From: Lepidodermella squamata
Taxonomy: Eukaryota > Gastrotricha
Length of the DNA: 64,000 bases
Direction: 5' to 3'
NCBI GenBank assembly: GCA_047495785.1
Contig: JBLDXI010000001.1
Span: 3,906,001 to 3,970,000 of the forward strand
The position numbers were made by a program, and so were the translations under genes. The notes under the pieces are model-generated. The model did no database searches. It was not told the origin of the DNA and saw only the letters and a program-made list of their open reading frames with translations. Below are positions 22,100 to 33,533 of the stretch, in pieces (position 1 is the stretch's first letter; each line of letters begins with the position of its first letter).

Positions 22100-23669
22100 T
22101 CAGCGCAATGTCGCTAAAACGTCAAAACGAGGCGGCGTGTGGAGACTTGCCCAGAGGCCCTCCCCGAGATCTTTTTGCGGAGTTACGATATCAAACTTGA
22201 ATCGTTGCAGAAGTGATGTAAGCACAATAAAAAATTCTGTTCTCGCCAACGATTCGCCTAAGCAGATTCTGGAGCCCAGGCCGAATGGCATGAAGTGCGA
22301 ATAATGACTCAGCAGTTTCCCATCGGGGCTGATCCATCTTTCAGGCCGAAATTCCTCCGGTTTATCCCAATAAGTCGGATCGTGATGAAGCGCTACCAAA
22401 TTGTACATAACAGCTGTATAGGGCGGTACGTCGTACTTGCCAGCAAGTTTAGCTGGCTTACCATCATTGCAATGATTAACCCCAAGTGGAACTATGACGG
22501 AGTGGCGTAAGGTTTCGTGAAAAACTGCGTCAATGTAGACCAGATTGGGCCTGTCAGAATGGGCCGGCATTCTATTAGGTTCAACTTGCTTATCTATCGC
22601 CTCGTGGCACTTCTTTTGGATATCAGGATTTAGGCATAGATAGTAAATGCCCCAGGAAATCGAGGTTGCCGTAGTATCCGTCCCAGCTAAGAACATATCA
22701 GCCATAGCCCAGGAGAAATCGTCCAGACTAACGGCGCCTTCTTTGTCCATTTCTGCGGAGATGAAGAGGTCAGGGAAGTCGCGAGGGTTGTTGATATCAT
22801 GGTCCAGGCGATGCTCAGCTATCGCTTTCGTTACCACACGCTTAAGGAAAGCATGTACAACTTTGTAAGATTTCACCTGTGAATAGAAATGTAAAATCGA
22901 AATGAACGAGAACAATATGGAAAAATACCGGCGTTGGTTCGAAAAATCGAGCTAAGAATGGGAAAGCAACAAGTCCAGCAGACTCCGCCGCTGTAGTTGT
23001 CCCGAAAATTTTGTCAAGCTCATCAAGAAAACGAACCAGCTCGGGGTCTTTCATGTTTTCGTACCGTTTGCCAAAGATAAGAGATGCCATGACATTAGCA
23101 ACGGATGGGAGTATCATTGGCCTTGGCCAGAACGGAGTTTCTTTGCGCGCAAGATTTTCTACGGCATCGACAAGAAAAGTAGCCTCTTCCTGGATTTTCA
23201 CGACCATGGCTTGTCTACCCATGCCGAAATCCCGCATAGCGCGAAGCCCGAATCTTCGGTTTCTACGCCAAGACTCTCCACTGGTTACTAGGATCCCTTC
23301 GCCAATTGTGTTGAAGCCAGGCAGTGATCGCTCGATGCGGCCTTCGAAGTTCTTCCCGTTCTCCCCAGCTAGCTGCTCTCGAACAATTTTAGCGTCACTT
23401 ATACCGATAACTCGCATTGCACCCATGTAGACTGTGTAGATGGGCCCGTATTCGTCGCCAATCTTTTTGATTGCAACCGGGACTTGCTCGCCGCGATACT
23501 TGAAGAGTATGTACCAAATAGAGCCAAGGTATGGCACAGGAGTTGGTCCAGGTGGTAGACGGTAGAATGCCCAGTCTTTTATGTACATAATGCTTCCGTA
23601 TAGGACGAAGGCGGCTGCGGCAAGAACGTGCCACCAATCACGGGCGAGGTTGAAAACTAATTCAATCAT
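22100..23669 (-). CDS. Cytochrome P450, CYP2 clan, microsomal
   Basis: Haem-thiolate monooxygenase; substrate unknown. Two exons on minus, 22929-23669 and 22100-22876, with a 52-bp phase-0 intron, give 505 residues, normal for the family. The N-terminal segment (about 10-30) is a membrane anchor, followed by the hinge PPGP at 39-42. The oxygen-binding I-helix reads AGTDTT at 311-316, the K-helix ETLR at 368-371, then PERW, and the haem loop FGLGSRICLG with the ligand Cys at about 452. These place it in the CYP2-like clan expanded in nematodes. All catalytic residues are present. It has no visible functional link to its neighbours. Confidence 0.93.
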
Positions 23670-24531
23670 CTTTCAGCATAGATAATATGTTGAAATTTTG
23701 CAACATTTTATCTTCAGTTATATAGTCCCGGTTCATCCGCCTTGTACGGAGTGGATAGATAGGAATGGTAACACTGGTGGTCTTATCTTTTCCCAAAAAA
23801 ACAGGAAACTTCGGACTCGCCGGACAAATCTAGCCCTTTTGCTTAAGCAAAAAGCGTGAAAGCCAGTTCAATGAAGCGTTTTCCTATTGATATGAGCGGT
23901 ATTGAAGTTAAATGCCAAAAATGACAGATAAGCCTTAACGTGCTACGCCAGCAAACTTGATTTCATGCAATAATCCTTGTTCCCTTTATGCGCATGGAGA
24001 CTTCAGCTTCTATAGTTTCAGTTTTCCAGCTTGAAGGCTCAACTGCTTTGTTGATGATTCGCTATTTCGCTACATCAGATTAAAACTGTTGCGGCTTAAA
24101 ATTTCGTTCCTTTTCATGGTTTTTCAGCAATTTTATGAACAGGTGTGCTCGAAATACATGATAAAACCTTTATTTCCCAGAAATATGAATCGGCGCTTAG
24201 GAAAATATTTAGGAAAGTTGAATGAAGAATGAGTAGAGCTATTCGTTATGTTTATCATTGTTTTTTGCAAGAAAAATAATCATTGAAATTGTTTTTCTTG
24301 GGCAAATTTCGATATATTCACCTCACTTCATGAGATGATCATCAGTTGATCACAAGGGCGTGATCATGATAAAAGCTCATCAGCTAGGCATGATTGGATT
24401 CTAAATTTGACTCGTGATCTCACTTGTACGTGTCTCAGGCGACGAAAAGCGTGGTAGCTTTAAAAACAATAATTCTGCACAATTCAGTTTCTAATTATGG
24501 ATTTGTCATAGATGCAATGCTTCTGGCGAAA
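23670..24531. other. Intergenic between P450 and class C receptor
   Basis: No gene is seen in 862 bp. At 24333-24370 three TGATCA-centred palindromes occur within about 35 bp. The stretch must hold the P450 promoter and the receptor 3' UTR. Confidence 0.6.
24333..24372. repeat. Cluster of three TGATCA palindromes
   Basis: GATGATCATC, GTTGATCAC and CGTGATCATG follow one another closely, each centred on TGATCA. Whether a factor binds here is unknown. Confidence 0.5.
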
Positions 24532-26838
24532 TTAACTGCTGAAAATAGCTTGCATGAAGTAAAGTGAAATCGCAATTGAAAAGCATAGACTTAGGCAAGC
24601 TAGCATGACTGCCTTCGAAGGGGCGGAACTCAGTACGACACTCAGCAGAACGCTCAAAATCAGCAACATGAGCACATTCACCAGAAGTGTCTGCAAGGAC
24701 TTGAACATGCCCAAGGTTTTCAGACCAGCTTGACGGCGCGATTTCAACAATACCCAGACACAAAGGATGAGAAGAGCGATGAAATAACAGCCAGCAAATA
24801 CAGCAGACCAAGTTAAATAAGTCTCAGACGTACAAATCCAGTATAACTGGCGATCGAAAGTGTCGTTTTCCACAACTTCGGTAAGCTTAGATGACAGCTG
24901 GACAGTGTCAACTCGGATGGTTTTTGAACCTAACCATATAGCAAGTAGAATCCCGGTCAGAATCGGAGCAAAAGGAATAGTTCGGCAGGCCACCTTTTTG
25001 GCATCTGTCCTACTCGCTCCACCGATTGCCTCGGTTGGGTACTTTTTCAAAACACTTGCAGTTGATGGCGTCGATTTCAACTGAGTTCTAGGGCCGATGC
25101 TGTGAAACGTTACACTTTTTGTAGCAGCGTCTGTCTTCTCGTAAGCAAATCGGACGTTGACAACAGAATAAACCGCGTTGATCACAAATGACGTCAGAAA
25201 AGCAAAAGCAAGAGCGACTATGGCTGGTTTCACGTAACAGACAGTCAGCGAGTCCTCTAGCGTGAAAATTGTAGCACTGATATCGAAAAGCAAAGCCGAA
25301 ATTCCAATACAGGACAATGATTCGAAGTTAGGTCTGCCGCGAGATGAATTTCTTATATGAAAGATACTCATAAGCGCGAAGTTGCCAATAGCAAATATAC
25401 AACTCAAGGCTATAACAAAATCATGGAACCAGGGCGTCACAGGAACGTAGATATCGTTGATGACTGTTCGATCATTTTGAGGCATGCCATTCTTCGTAAA
25501 CCATTTTATAGGGCTCTGAAGTTCAAAGTAATGATTTGCGAGATTAAAAGGATCCTTGCCTTTTACGACCTTCGATCGGTAGAAAAATATTGAATTTGTT
25601 TCTGGGGTCCAGCGGGAAATCGCCTGAACTTCAGCAGGGTCGATTTCCAGGGTCGAATCGTATTCGAAACTTTTCAACCGCAAACCGTCGAATTTAGATT
25701 TAGCTACTGAATCATTGACGATTTTCATAACCAACTCTGGTTCTGTCAAATATGACTTGATGCTTTTATTCATTCCCCTGAGAATCTTCTCAGTGTTTTC
25801 GAACGCAAGCAATGAGATCAGCGCGGAGTCGTGGCAGAACATTCGCTGGCCAATGTCAGCTGGATTTTTGCCCCCAGTGACTTCTTTGAATCTATCGTTG
25901 AAGTAGTTCAGGTTGTAGCCGCCTGACGTTGTTCGATTCGAAAATTCCAGATCGACAGGCTGCCAACCTGTCCAAAAGCTGTAACGAAACTGCTCGCGAA
26001 TTATCACCTTGGTGCAGCCTGCTCCTAGATCTTGGTTGACTTCATCGGGGTTGAAAAAGGCTTGATACATCAGGATGAACGTGTACTTCGGTCCAGTTAG
26101 ACCAAATCGATAAGCCATGCAGAGGAATGTCGTTACAAAAGTTGGGTTCGTTGTCTGGACATTGATAACGCGTGGATCTGAGGCAGCGATTTGCTCCATG
26201 AAGGGTTCGGTGACTTGAAATGCGAGGTCAAAATGCGACACGGTTAGATTGTTCAACTTCGCTTCATCCAGAATCTTCGTCGCAAGGCGGTAGTCGAAGT
26301 TATTTTCCGAATAGGTGACCATAGCGAAGCGAATCCACCCTCCGATTTGTTTTATGAAATTCAAGATTGGGTAGGCCAATGTGTAGGCAGTTGCCGAAAT
26401 TCGATAGGTGTTGGGGTAACGGTTTCTTTTCCGAGAATAGTCAACGGAATTACAGCCTGGAGCGACTTGGACCAAATTGAAGTACTTCGCTGCTTGCGCG
26501 AAAGCTCCACAGCCAGCAGAATAAAGTGGTCCTATCGTTATTGGTGCAGGCATTGTTCCATCAGGTGGAGGATCGTTCCGTCGGAGAAATTCAACAACCC
26601 TGCGTAGAAGAAGTCGGCTACCACCCGCTTCGTCCTGAAAATCGGGCTTCACCCAGTAGTCTGACAAAACTTTCGTTCGCTCGTTGAATTCATCGATTGC
26701 TATCTGAATACCAGCTCGGCAAGCATCCCCATTGCGAACTCCATCACCAGTTTGGACGATGGTGGCTAGAAAGGTTATGTTAAACCGCTGTGCAGTTGCC
26801 GTAGCAAGAAACACCGCGAATAGCACGAAAAAGACCAT
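24532..26838 (-). CDS. GABA-B-like class C G-protein-coupled receptor, intronless
   Basis: Single-exon receptor of 768 residues from the ATG at 26838, which opens a signal peptide (MVFFVLFAVFLATATAQ). An in-frame ATG at 26895 would add 19 basic residues and is less likely. The extracellular part is a periplasmic-binding-like venus-flytrap domain (FNITFLATIVQTGDG, then GDACRAGIQIAIDEFNER). It runs straight into seven membrane spans through a short linker, with no Cys-rich domain, which is the GABA-B type rather than the glutamate type. TM3 starts at CYVKPAIVALAF and TM7 is ACLSLCFSIAISLYFMQ. The ligand cannot be read from sequence; GABA-B subunit identity is not established. The cytoplasmic tail is almost absent, so no coiled-coil for dimerisation. 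A coding region of this size without introns is unusual here and might mean an old retrogene. Confidence 0.82.
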   Translation of the reverse strand: MVFFVLFAVFLATATAQRFNITFLATIVQTGDGVRNGDACRAGIQIAIDEFNERTKVLSDYWVKPDFQDEAGGSRLLLRRVVEFLRRNDPPPDGTMPAPITIGPLYSAGCGAFAQAAKYFNLVQVAPGCNSVDYSRKRNRYPNTYRISATAYTLAYPILNFIKQIGGWIRFAMVTYSENNFDYRLATKILDEAKLNNLTVSHFDLAFQVTEPFMEQIAASDPRVINVQTTNPTFVTTFLCMAYRFGLTGPKYTFILMYQAFFNPDEVNQDLGAGCTKVIIREQFRYSFWTGWQPVDLEFSNRTTSGGYNLNYFNDRFKEVTGGKNPADIGQRMFCHDSALISLLAFENTEKILRGMNKSIKSYLTEPELVMKIVNDSVAKSKFDGLRLKSFEYDSTLEIDPAEVQAISRWTPETNSIFFYRSKVVKGKDPFNLANHYFELQSPIKWFTKNGMPQNDRTVINDIYVPVTPWFHDFVIALSCIFAIGNFALMSIFHIRNSSRGRPNFESLSCIGISALLFDISATIFTLEDSLTVCYVKPAIVALAFAFLTSFVINAVYSVVNVRFAYEKTDAATKSVTFHSIGPRTQLKSTPSTASVLKKYPTEAIGGASRTDAKKVACRTIPFAPILTGILLAIWLGSKTIRVDTVQLSSKLTEVVENDTFDRQLYWICTSETYLTWSAVFAGCYFIALLILCVWVLLKSRRQAGLKTLGMFKSLQTLLVNVLMLLILSVLLSVVLSSAPSKAVMLACLSLCFSIAISLYFMQAIFSS

Positions 26839-26895
26839 TGTCCCCCTGAAAAATTTTCTTATTTTTTTACGCAGATGATCGTTTTGACGCGTCAT

Positions 26896-29397
26896 TTTTG
26901 CGGTATCGCGAAGCTCTTTCGCGAGATTAGTTCGCCTCCAGGGGCTTTTTTCGTCGATCAAGTGATAAACTGCCCAAAATTGCAGACAACAAAGTCAATT
27001 AACTCAATGAGTCTGTTTCCAGTATTCATCAATCAGCCGTAGCATTAGCATTTTGAGGTACGATTAATGTCTATGCGCCATGACTATTCTGACTATTCTG
27101 CCTGAAATGTACTTTCAATCAAACGGAGTGCCGCAAATCACATCACTACACGGTTCGGTAAGGTAAATACACCCCTTCATGAATGAAAAATTCGAATAAG
27201 AGCGATCGGGGGCGTCTTCATACAGGACTGCGCGCAACATGGGATGCCACATGTCACCTACCATTAAGATTGATGATTTATATAGAACATAGTTTGAAAG
27301 TAGAACGGCTTGCTTTGAAAACTCAAAATCCATTTTTTGGGTTTTTCAGCTTTACTATGCAAGCTACCGTAAAAATCAACGGGGGACTTTGCTGACGTTT
27401 TCCGAAACTTGAGCAAGAAACGAACGATGACGAAATGTGCGATACTGATTTACCTTGAGATACATACAGGGCATCATTTATAAATGAAAATAACACGTAG
27501 GAAGCGTGTTAAATTATATTTTCACAAGGACTCATGGTGCATCATACTACAGGCAGTATACTCCCTTCTTGAATAATATCAATCGGCTGCTCGCGAAATG
27601 TCCCATTGTCCCAGTTTGCTTTTTTGTCCCTCGATTTTAAGGTAAACGAATCGCTGCTATGACGAACGGGGCGCACACTGTGCAAAGACATTTTCTCTCT
27701 GCAAACAAGTGACCGTTCCGAAATGGCGCACGGCCATGGGCCATTACGGGCGACTCCCGGATAAATACGCCAGCATGCGCTCTATCTACGTTTTGCGCGT
27801 AACAAATGCATAAACGAAACAACACAAACCCTTTTTATGGCTTTTCCGTGGTTTTTCATCGCCGGGGAAAACAAGAGTAAACCCATTAAAATAAATACTG
27901 ATATAAATGTAATATACGCATAGATGTTTTTGTTTTCAGAGACTCTCGGTGAAGAGATTTTTGTTTAGCTACCCATAATCCATACAAAAAAGTTTATAGC
28001 GATGTTAATTTGGCTGAAGCATGCGAGCTGTGCCTCGCATTTTTCAATAGCCCAAGGGCAGATTTGGGACAAAAGAGCTACTGTAAAAAGGCGTTAAATG
28101 CTTGTCCATGGTGAGTGTCACCCGCGGTCAGTGGATTAAATAAACAATGTTGCTACTCATTATTTTATTTTCAAGCATTGCTTCCGGGCTTGCTCATTAA
28201 CCAGGTGATAACTTATTCTGCATAACTCTATTGTGGACGTAGGAAGTATATTTGTTTTTAATAACAATATGCTTAGCGCAAAAATCCGCCTTAAATTGTT
28301 CGCATTGTTTAATGTATCCATGATACAAGCCCTCGTCTTAATGATGATGATCGTAATCATCATAAATCCACCTAGAAGCAATATACTCAGCATACCTGTG
28401 GTCAAAATTGCCATTGTTTTCACGCGAGCCATTTTAAGGCCGTAATTACCCATTAAAATTGCGCGCGCACAGAAAACGCGTAAATACACATGCATCATAA
28501 AAATGCATGCAAATACAGCCGCTATCGTAAGCTAGAAACGCCTAGAGGCTTAAAAAATTGCGTTTTAAATTCCAATTTATCAACCTGTTATTTACTCACA
28601 TTTTTCGTAAACAAAAAATACCAGCAGAGTCAGCAGAAATTGATTTTTATTTTTTTTTGAATCGCCATATCATGCTATATACATCATTTTTCACACCTGT
28701 TCGCGCCTCAGAAAATTCATTCAGCTCTTCTAAGTAAACACGGACGTGCAATGTGGCGTAAACAAGAATAAACGCGAAAATTATCATGTTCACCATATTT
28801 TTCATAGGCGCGCGTTCGCAATTAAGCATTTTCATGCCGCATTCTCTAAATACAGAATTTAAATTTCAAATTATCTTGCAAAGAAAGCGGTAAAGTTATA
28901 CAGGTAGATAATGCGTTTCGTTAGCTTCACTATAGAATAGTTTCTTCGCTTTTTGTCGCCGCACGCTCGCGCTATTTTGTGAGCGTTAGCACGCGCCTGC
29001 GTTGTTTTAGGCCATCCATCATCCACTTAAAGTTTATTGAAGATCAGCCATCCGAGCCGCGCGTTAGGCGTGTGCTGCTTGTGGTTCAATTTACAATAGC
29101 CGCAAAATTACTCCCGATGCATTTTTGCGCGCCTTTACAGGTGCCTCGTCAGCGCCCGCTTTCAAAAACATACATAGGCATGATTTTCAATTTTTCTTTA
29201 GTTTTTACACGATTCGTTGGTTTTCATAAACGCCTACGCTCTTTTGACGAGGCCTAACCAGGTGTAGCAAAGAAAGCCGTGTCTCTCAAGGAGCTCTCAT
29301 GAACAAAACTAACAAAGCCAGTTTTTCACTTAACCAAGTTTCATTTTCAATTTTACGACTAGGTGTTTACGAGTGATCACGCTCACGCCCTTGTAAA
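26896..29397. other. Intergenic, 2.5 kb, AT-rich
   Basis: I see no gene here. It separates two divergent genes (class C receptor and PAN-domain protein) and so holds both 5' regions. Open frames are short and without recognisable domains. GCGCGC words occur near 28458 and 28809. Confidence 0.6.
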
Positions 29398-31057
29398 ATG
29401 CAGGTTATGTGGGAATCGCTTGCGATTCTCACCATCGTTCGACTGACCGGTGAGTTTTTTCCCCTCTTTTACCTCCTGTTTCATCTTCGACTGTGTCTAC
29501 TAGTGTGTTCGATGGATTACCTCACCGGCCAAAGAGGCGGATGTCCTACTGTTGTTGCTTTCTTCAACATCGCCCCGATTTCACCCTGCTACGGCATGCG
29601 ATGTACCAGGGCTCAATGCCAGGCCGATTGCGACCGGACGAGCGCCTGCGCCGGTTACGAATTTGATGCCCATGAACAGGGAATCGACCAGCCTGGCTAT
29701 TGTTTCATGTTGTCAAAGAACTGTCCATCTCCTCTGAACAAAATAGGCGAGGACTATCGAACAAGGTGGACTTACATGAAGTTACGGATGACTTACAAAG
29801 ACGATTATCCGATCACATTCCGCACCGTCAACGACAACCGTGTGTATCAACCTGGCGGTTCGACTGGCCCCATCGTAAAGATGTCGCCTATTTATAAGCC
29901 TAAGGTTCAATCCAGGAGTTTCACCCGACGAAATTTCCTCAACGGGGAAATCTCTGCAAAAATGCGCTCCGCCTCAAGTATTCCCATGTTTGAACGAAAA
30001 GTCACGAAAGAGGTAATTACGACGCCGAAACCACCACCAAAGGTTTTAGATTTACCGGATTATGTAACTCTACATGGCGGTTGTCCTACTACGAACTCAT
30101 TCCTATCAATGGCGCCATCATTCATCTGTTACGGAAGGCGATGTCACAAGGTCGATTGCGCAAATGCTTGTCTTTCATCTTCGCTTTGCATCGGCTTTGA
30201 ATTTGATGCCTTCGACCAATCTAGTCTGTCGAGCTCTGGCTACTGTTGGCTGCTCAAATCAACGTGCTCAGCTCAGCTGAAGAGCGATGGTGAAGATTTT
30301 GCGACTCGTTACACGTACCTAAGAAAATGGGACGAACGCCCCGCGACTTCATCCGATGTATCTTCGATGGTCATCAATATCGGCGGTGCGACTTCTCTCG
30401 TGGAACAGGCTGCTCGAACTGTCAATCCGATGTTTCCGACAAACAGCGTTCACCCAGTTGAGAATAACTACATAAAGCTGAAAACTTCTCGTGAGGGCAA
30501 TATGGCTTCTTCAGCGGCTAAAAACGAGATAGATATGAGCGTTTCAAATCAACCGCTTGTTCCAAAGATGCAATTTGTCCACGGCTGGAATTTGCAACGT
30601 AAGTCTGTCAAATTTATTACTAGGAAATATTAAGTTATTGAATTTGTTTAGAACCTTATATGATGTCTATCGGGGGATGTAGTTCATCTCCAGGTGGCGG
30701 ATCGTTAGTTTACCTGCCTATGGAGCCACTTCCCGAGGAAGATAACAATGGTACAACAACGCTGGCATCGAAATCAACAGTTTCATCGAGGCAGTGCATG
30801 TATCATCAATGCACGAGATTCGATTGTGAAAATGCGTGTAATCAGCGCTCAGAGTGCGTTGGGTACGAGTTCGCCGCTGTGTCACATGGTCTCACAACTG
30901 TTGGCTATTGCCATTTATTGAAACGACCATGTCCAGCCGATCAGCGATCTGAAGGCGCTGTGTTTTTGACGAGGTAATGATCATTCACAAACTCAGCCGT
31001 AAAATTAACACGAAATTTGAAATTTATTTTAGGCTAACTTACCTCAAAGCCGAATGA
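29398..31057 (+). CDS. Secreted protein with three PAN/apple-like domains
   Basis: Four exons (29398-29449, 29504-30598, 30652-30973, 31033-31057) join to 497 residues. Exon 1 opens a signal peptide (MQVMWESLAILTIVRLT). Intron 1 is 54 bp, divisible by three and free of stops, so a retained form would also be open. Three related modules follow, each beginning GGC and carrying a Cys set plus a YEF/FEF core: CAGYEFDAHEQG, CIGFEFDAFDQS and CVGYEFAAVSHG, each ending in a T-Y-(M/L)-(K/R) strand. These fit PAN/apple folds of nematode cuticle and adhesion proteins. Modules 2 and 3 are joined by a Ser/Thr-rich linker of about 90 residues. There is no membrane anchor. The partner is unknown. Confidence 0.83.
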
Positions 31058-32925
31058 GAAGCCTTGGTCAACAACTTGATTTTCGACAAGATGGGAAAAG
31101 CTGCCTAAAAGCCTTGTGATCGCCTTTGTTTATGAGAAATTCGTCACTGAGAAGTTTTATGAAACTTTACGCACGCTGGCATATGCTGGGAAAATGTAGA
31201 TATAGACCGTGGAGCTTGTCAGCGATTGAAAATCAAATTATGTTAATCATTTTGTGCCTTCATTCCTTGTTACTTCGTGCCATGTATTAGTAATTGCTAG
31301 GTTTTGCTATATTTGTTGTTCAATCGACGCTATCTGATAACTGACTGTTGTTAGCCATCGGCGAAATTTTGTTACGTGCTAATCAGCTCAAATGGAGAGA
31401 AATTTACGAAGAATAAACAATTGACTGAAGAAAGCTTCGCGCCATAAATAACCATTATAACCTTATAGCAAAGACAAGGTTAAGTTATTCACATCTTGAA
31501 ATGTTTCCAGATTCGTAAGAGTGAAACTGGACCAAATTACTTGGAATTTTTGAATTTTGGTAAATCATGCTCCTCGTAGCGTTGACAGCGTTGCCGACCA
31601 CCCATTTGCCGAGGGTAATTGCAGTTGACGCATGAGGTCTGGGTTTGTCTTTAGGCTCGCAGTCTCCGGTGTGATGTTCACGTGCACACCTTCCGCATTT
31701 TTATCGTTGGTCGGCAGTGTTTGGTCAGATGGTCGTGGCTTTGACAGGCGTTGCACCTGATGAAGGCCGTTTACGAAAGGGACAAATTCGCGCTTATCGG
31801 CGTGTAATAGCTATGAATATTAACGTGTGAATACTGATATGAAGAAGAGGCGCCTCACCACTGATACAGTATATTGTTCTAGTTCACAGGCAATGCTTCT
31901 TGTATATTTCACCATGTATTTCACGAAATTAAAACGAGAGCTATTTACGACCTCATAGTGTTCCACGCCGCACGCACACGTCGCACATTGAGTATTGATA
32001 GTTCATTCTTCTGAACTTCTCCGTCACAACCACATGATTTGGCAGGCGACCATTTTTCGATAAATAGTTGAGAAATTAGACAATTTTTCGTCCACCATAT
32101 TCCGATAAAGCTCGATGCATGCTCGATGCAGCACCTGCCTCATGCACCTGCCTGATTCTGCTTGCACCCTTCCCCTTGTGAGCCGCCTTGTGGCCCCGCA
32201 AGCATACTGCCTAAGAGCCCTGTGGAGCCTTCCCCATGAAACCCACCCTGTATAGCGAAGAGGCAAAAAACACTGCTCAAGCTGCCGCCTGCATGATCGA
32301 AAGGGATATCGCAGCCAACCAAGTCCAACTGGCTCGATTTGCATTGTCTAAGTCTAACTATTTTTTGGATGGAGAAGTCTTAGCGAAACTCTCCAAAGGA
32401 TCTCCAAAAGATTTTATCGTCAATCAGATCACTTTCCTCGAAGATTTAGACAATTTCGGCGTAATCTGAGCAGTCATTTCGCTTAGAGAGGTCAAAACTT
32501 GGGTGACTTCGTCGAAAATCGCAACGGTTGTAAGTAATTAATACTGCCGCCGACCTTGCAGATTTTACGCACAATTTATGCATAGAATTGTGATTTACTA
32601 TAATTTGATTAATAATTATTAGCATGGCTAAATATTCTCGATAAATGGTGGTGGTGATGGTGGGGCCAAACAAATCTGGCACTCCGTCAAAAACCGGTTG
32701 AGTGCGAACGTCTGCGCTATGCCTGCGTTGTTTTCTTCGATAACGACACGTTCTTGAAGTGCATCCACGCAAACTTGAGTTCGTTAGGGTTGTAATAAAT
32801 TCAGCTCTTAACCGGCTTAATTTGGTCCAGTTTCACTCTTACCACTCTGGAAACATTTCAAGGTGTGAATCACTTAACCTTGTCTTTGCTATTTTGCACC
32901 GTTTAGACTTCCAATTTAATGTTGT
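31058..32925. other. Intergenic with retroelement relic
   Basis: No intact gene is seen. The only recognisable part is the gag-like relic at 31577-31760. A 77-codon open frame at 32236 has no family I know and is probably chance. Confidence 0.55.
31577..31760 (-). pseudogene. Relic of a retroelement gag/ORF1 zinc-knuckle region
   Basis: On minus the first CCHC knuckle reads CNACQSHDHLTKHC (C-x2-C-x4-H-x4-C). A second, CGRCAREHHTGDC, follows in a frame shifted by one base. A third CxxC (CVNC) returns to the first frame with its His lost, and a stop codon lies between. Arrays of three such knuckles are typical of gag-like ORF1 of LINE retroposons. No reverse transcriptase is seen nearby. This is a short, broken fossil. 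Confidence 0.6.
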
Positions 32926-33285
32926 ATGGGCCGCCTCTATCTTGAGCATCTCGGAGGCGTCCACATCTATTCATGTGGCACGTGCGATACACCGCTGACG
33001 AACAAAAATGAACTAATTTCCACTCGGTTTACCGGTGCCACGGGAAGAGCTTTCCTATTCAACCGCGTCGTTAACCTGGAGTTTTCAGAAGTACAAGAGC
33101 GAGTAATGCTAACCGGTCGGCATATGGTCAGAGATATCATGTGCAAAAAGTGCAAGGCAAAACTCGGTTGGATGTACGAATACGCTGTCGAAGATAGCCA
33201 GCGATACAAAGAAGGCAAAGTCATTCTCGAACGAGCTCTCATCACCGAAGCTGAATCTTTCGAAGACATTCATCCAACACCTTAG
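32926..33285 (+). CDS. YPEL5: Yippee-like 5, CTLH/GID complex-associated zinc protein
   Basis: Intronless gene for 119 residues that starts [11 protein letters not shown], exactly at the family start. The Yippee zinc site is made of C17-x2-C20 and C73-x2-C76. The central block ([16 protein letters not shown], then [11 protein letters not shown]) and the C-terminal [17 protein letters not shown] are diagnostic for YPEL5, rather than YPEL1-4. YPEL5 is known to associate with the CTLH E3 ubiquitin ligase through RanBP9/10. An acceptor-like CACCGTTTAG ends 19 bases before the ATG. The next gene on the same strand begins 248 bp after the stop. Confidence 0.96.
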   Translation: MGRLYLEHLGGVHIYSCGTCDTPLTNKNELISTRFTGATGRAFLFNRVVNLEFSEVQERVMLTGRHMVRDIMCKKCKAKLGWMYEYAVEDSQRYKEGKVILERALITEAESFEDIHPTP

Positions 33286-33506
33286 CATATTATTGAATCC
33301 ACGGATGTTGAATTGTTTTTCTCCTACAAAGCCTCCACCTCTCTGTGACCCGTTAATATGAAGATATACGAATGTTTACTATTGAAGAGAAGATACAACT
33401 TAATTTCTATCTTTTTTCTGTACAGAGATCTTATATGATAACTTTCCACTGTAAATGTGCTTGACAAGATTGAAAATTGTTTTATTCTGCTACTTAACGT
33501 TGTGTC

Positions 33507-33516
33507 TTTATTTTAG
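33507..33516 (+). promoter_or_regulatory. Splice-acceptor-like site before lipase 1 start
   Basis: TTTATTTTAG ends 17 bases before the ATG at 33534. It could be a trans-splice acceptor or the end of a 5' UTR intron in the 248-bp gap after YPEL5. Confidence 0.45.
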
Positions 33517-33533
33517 GTATGTTTTATTAGACG

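Noticed and set aside
32236-32469. 77-codon plus-strand open frame
   Set aside because: No signal, domain or splice context; probably chance in an intergenic stretch.
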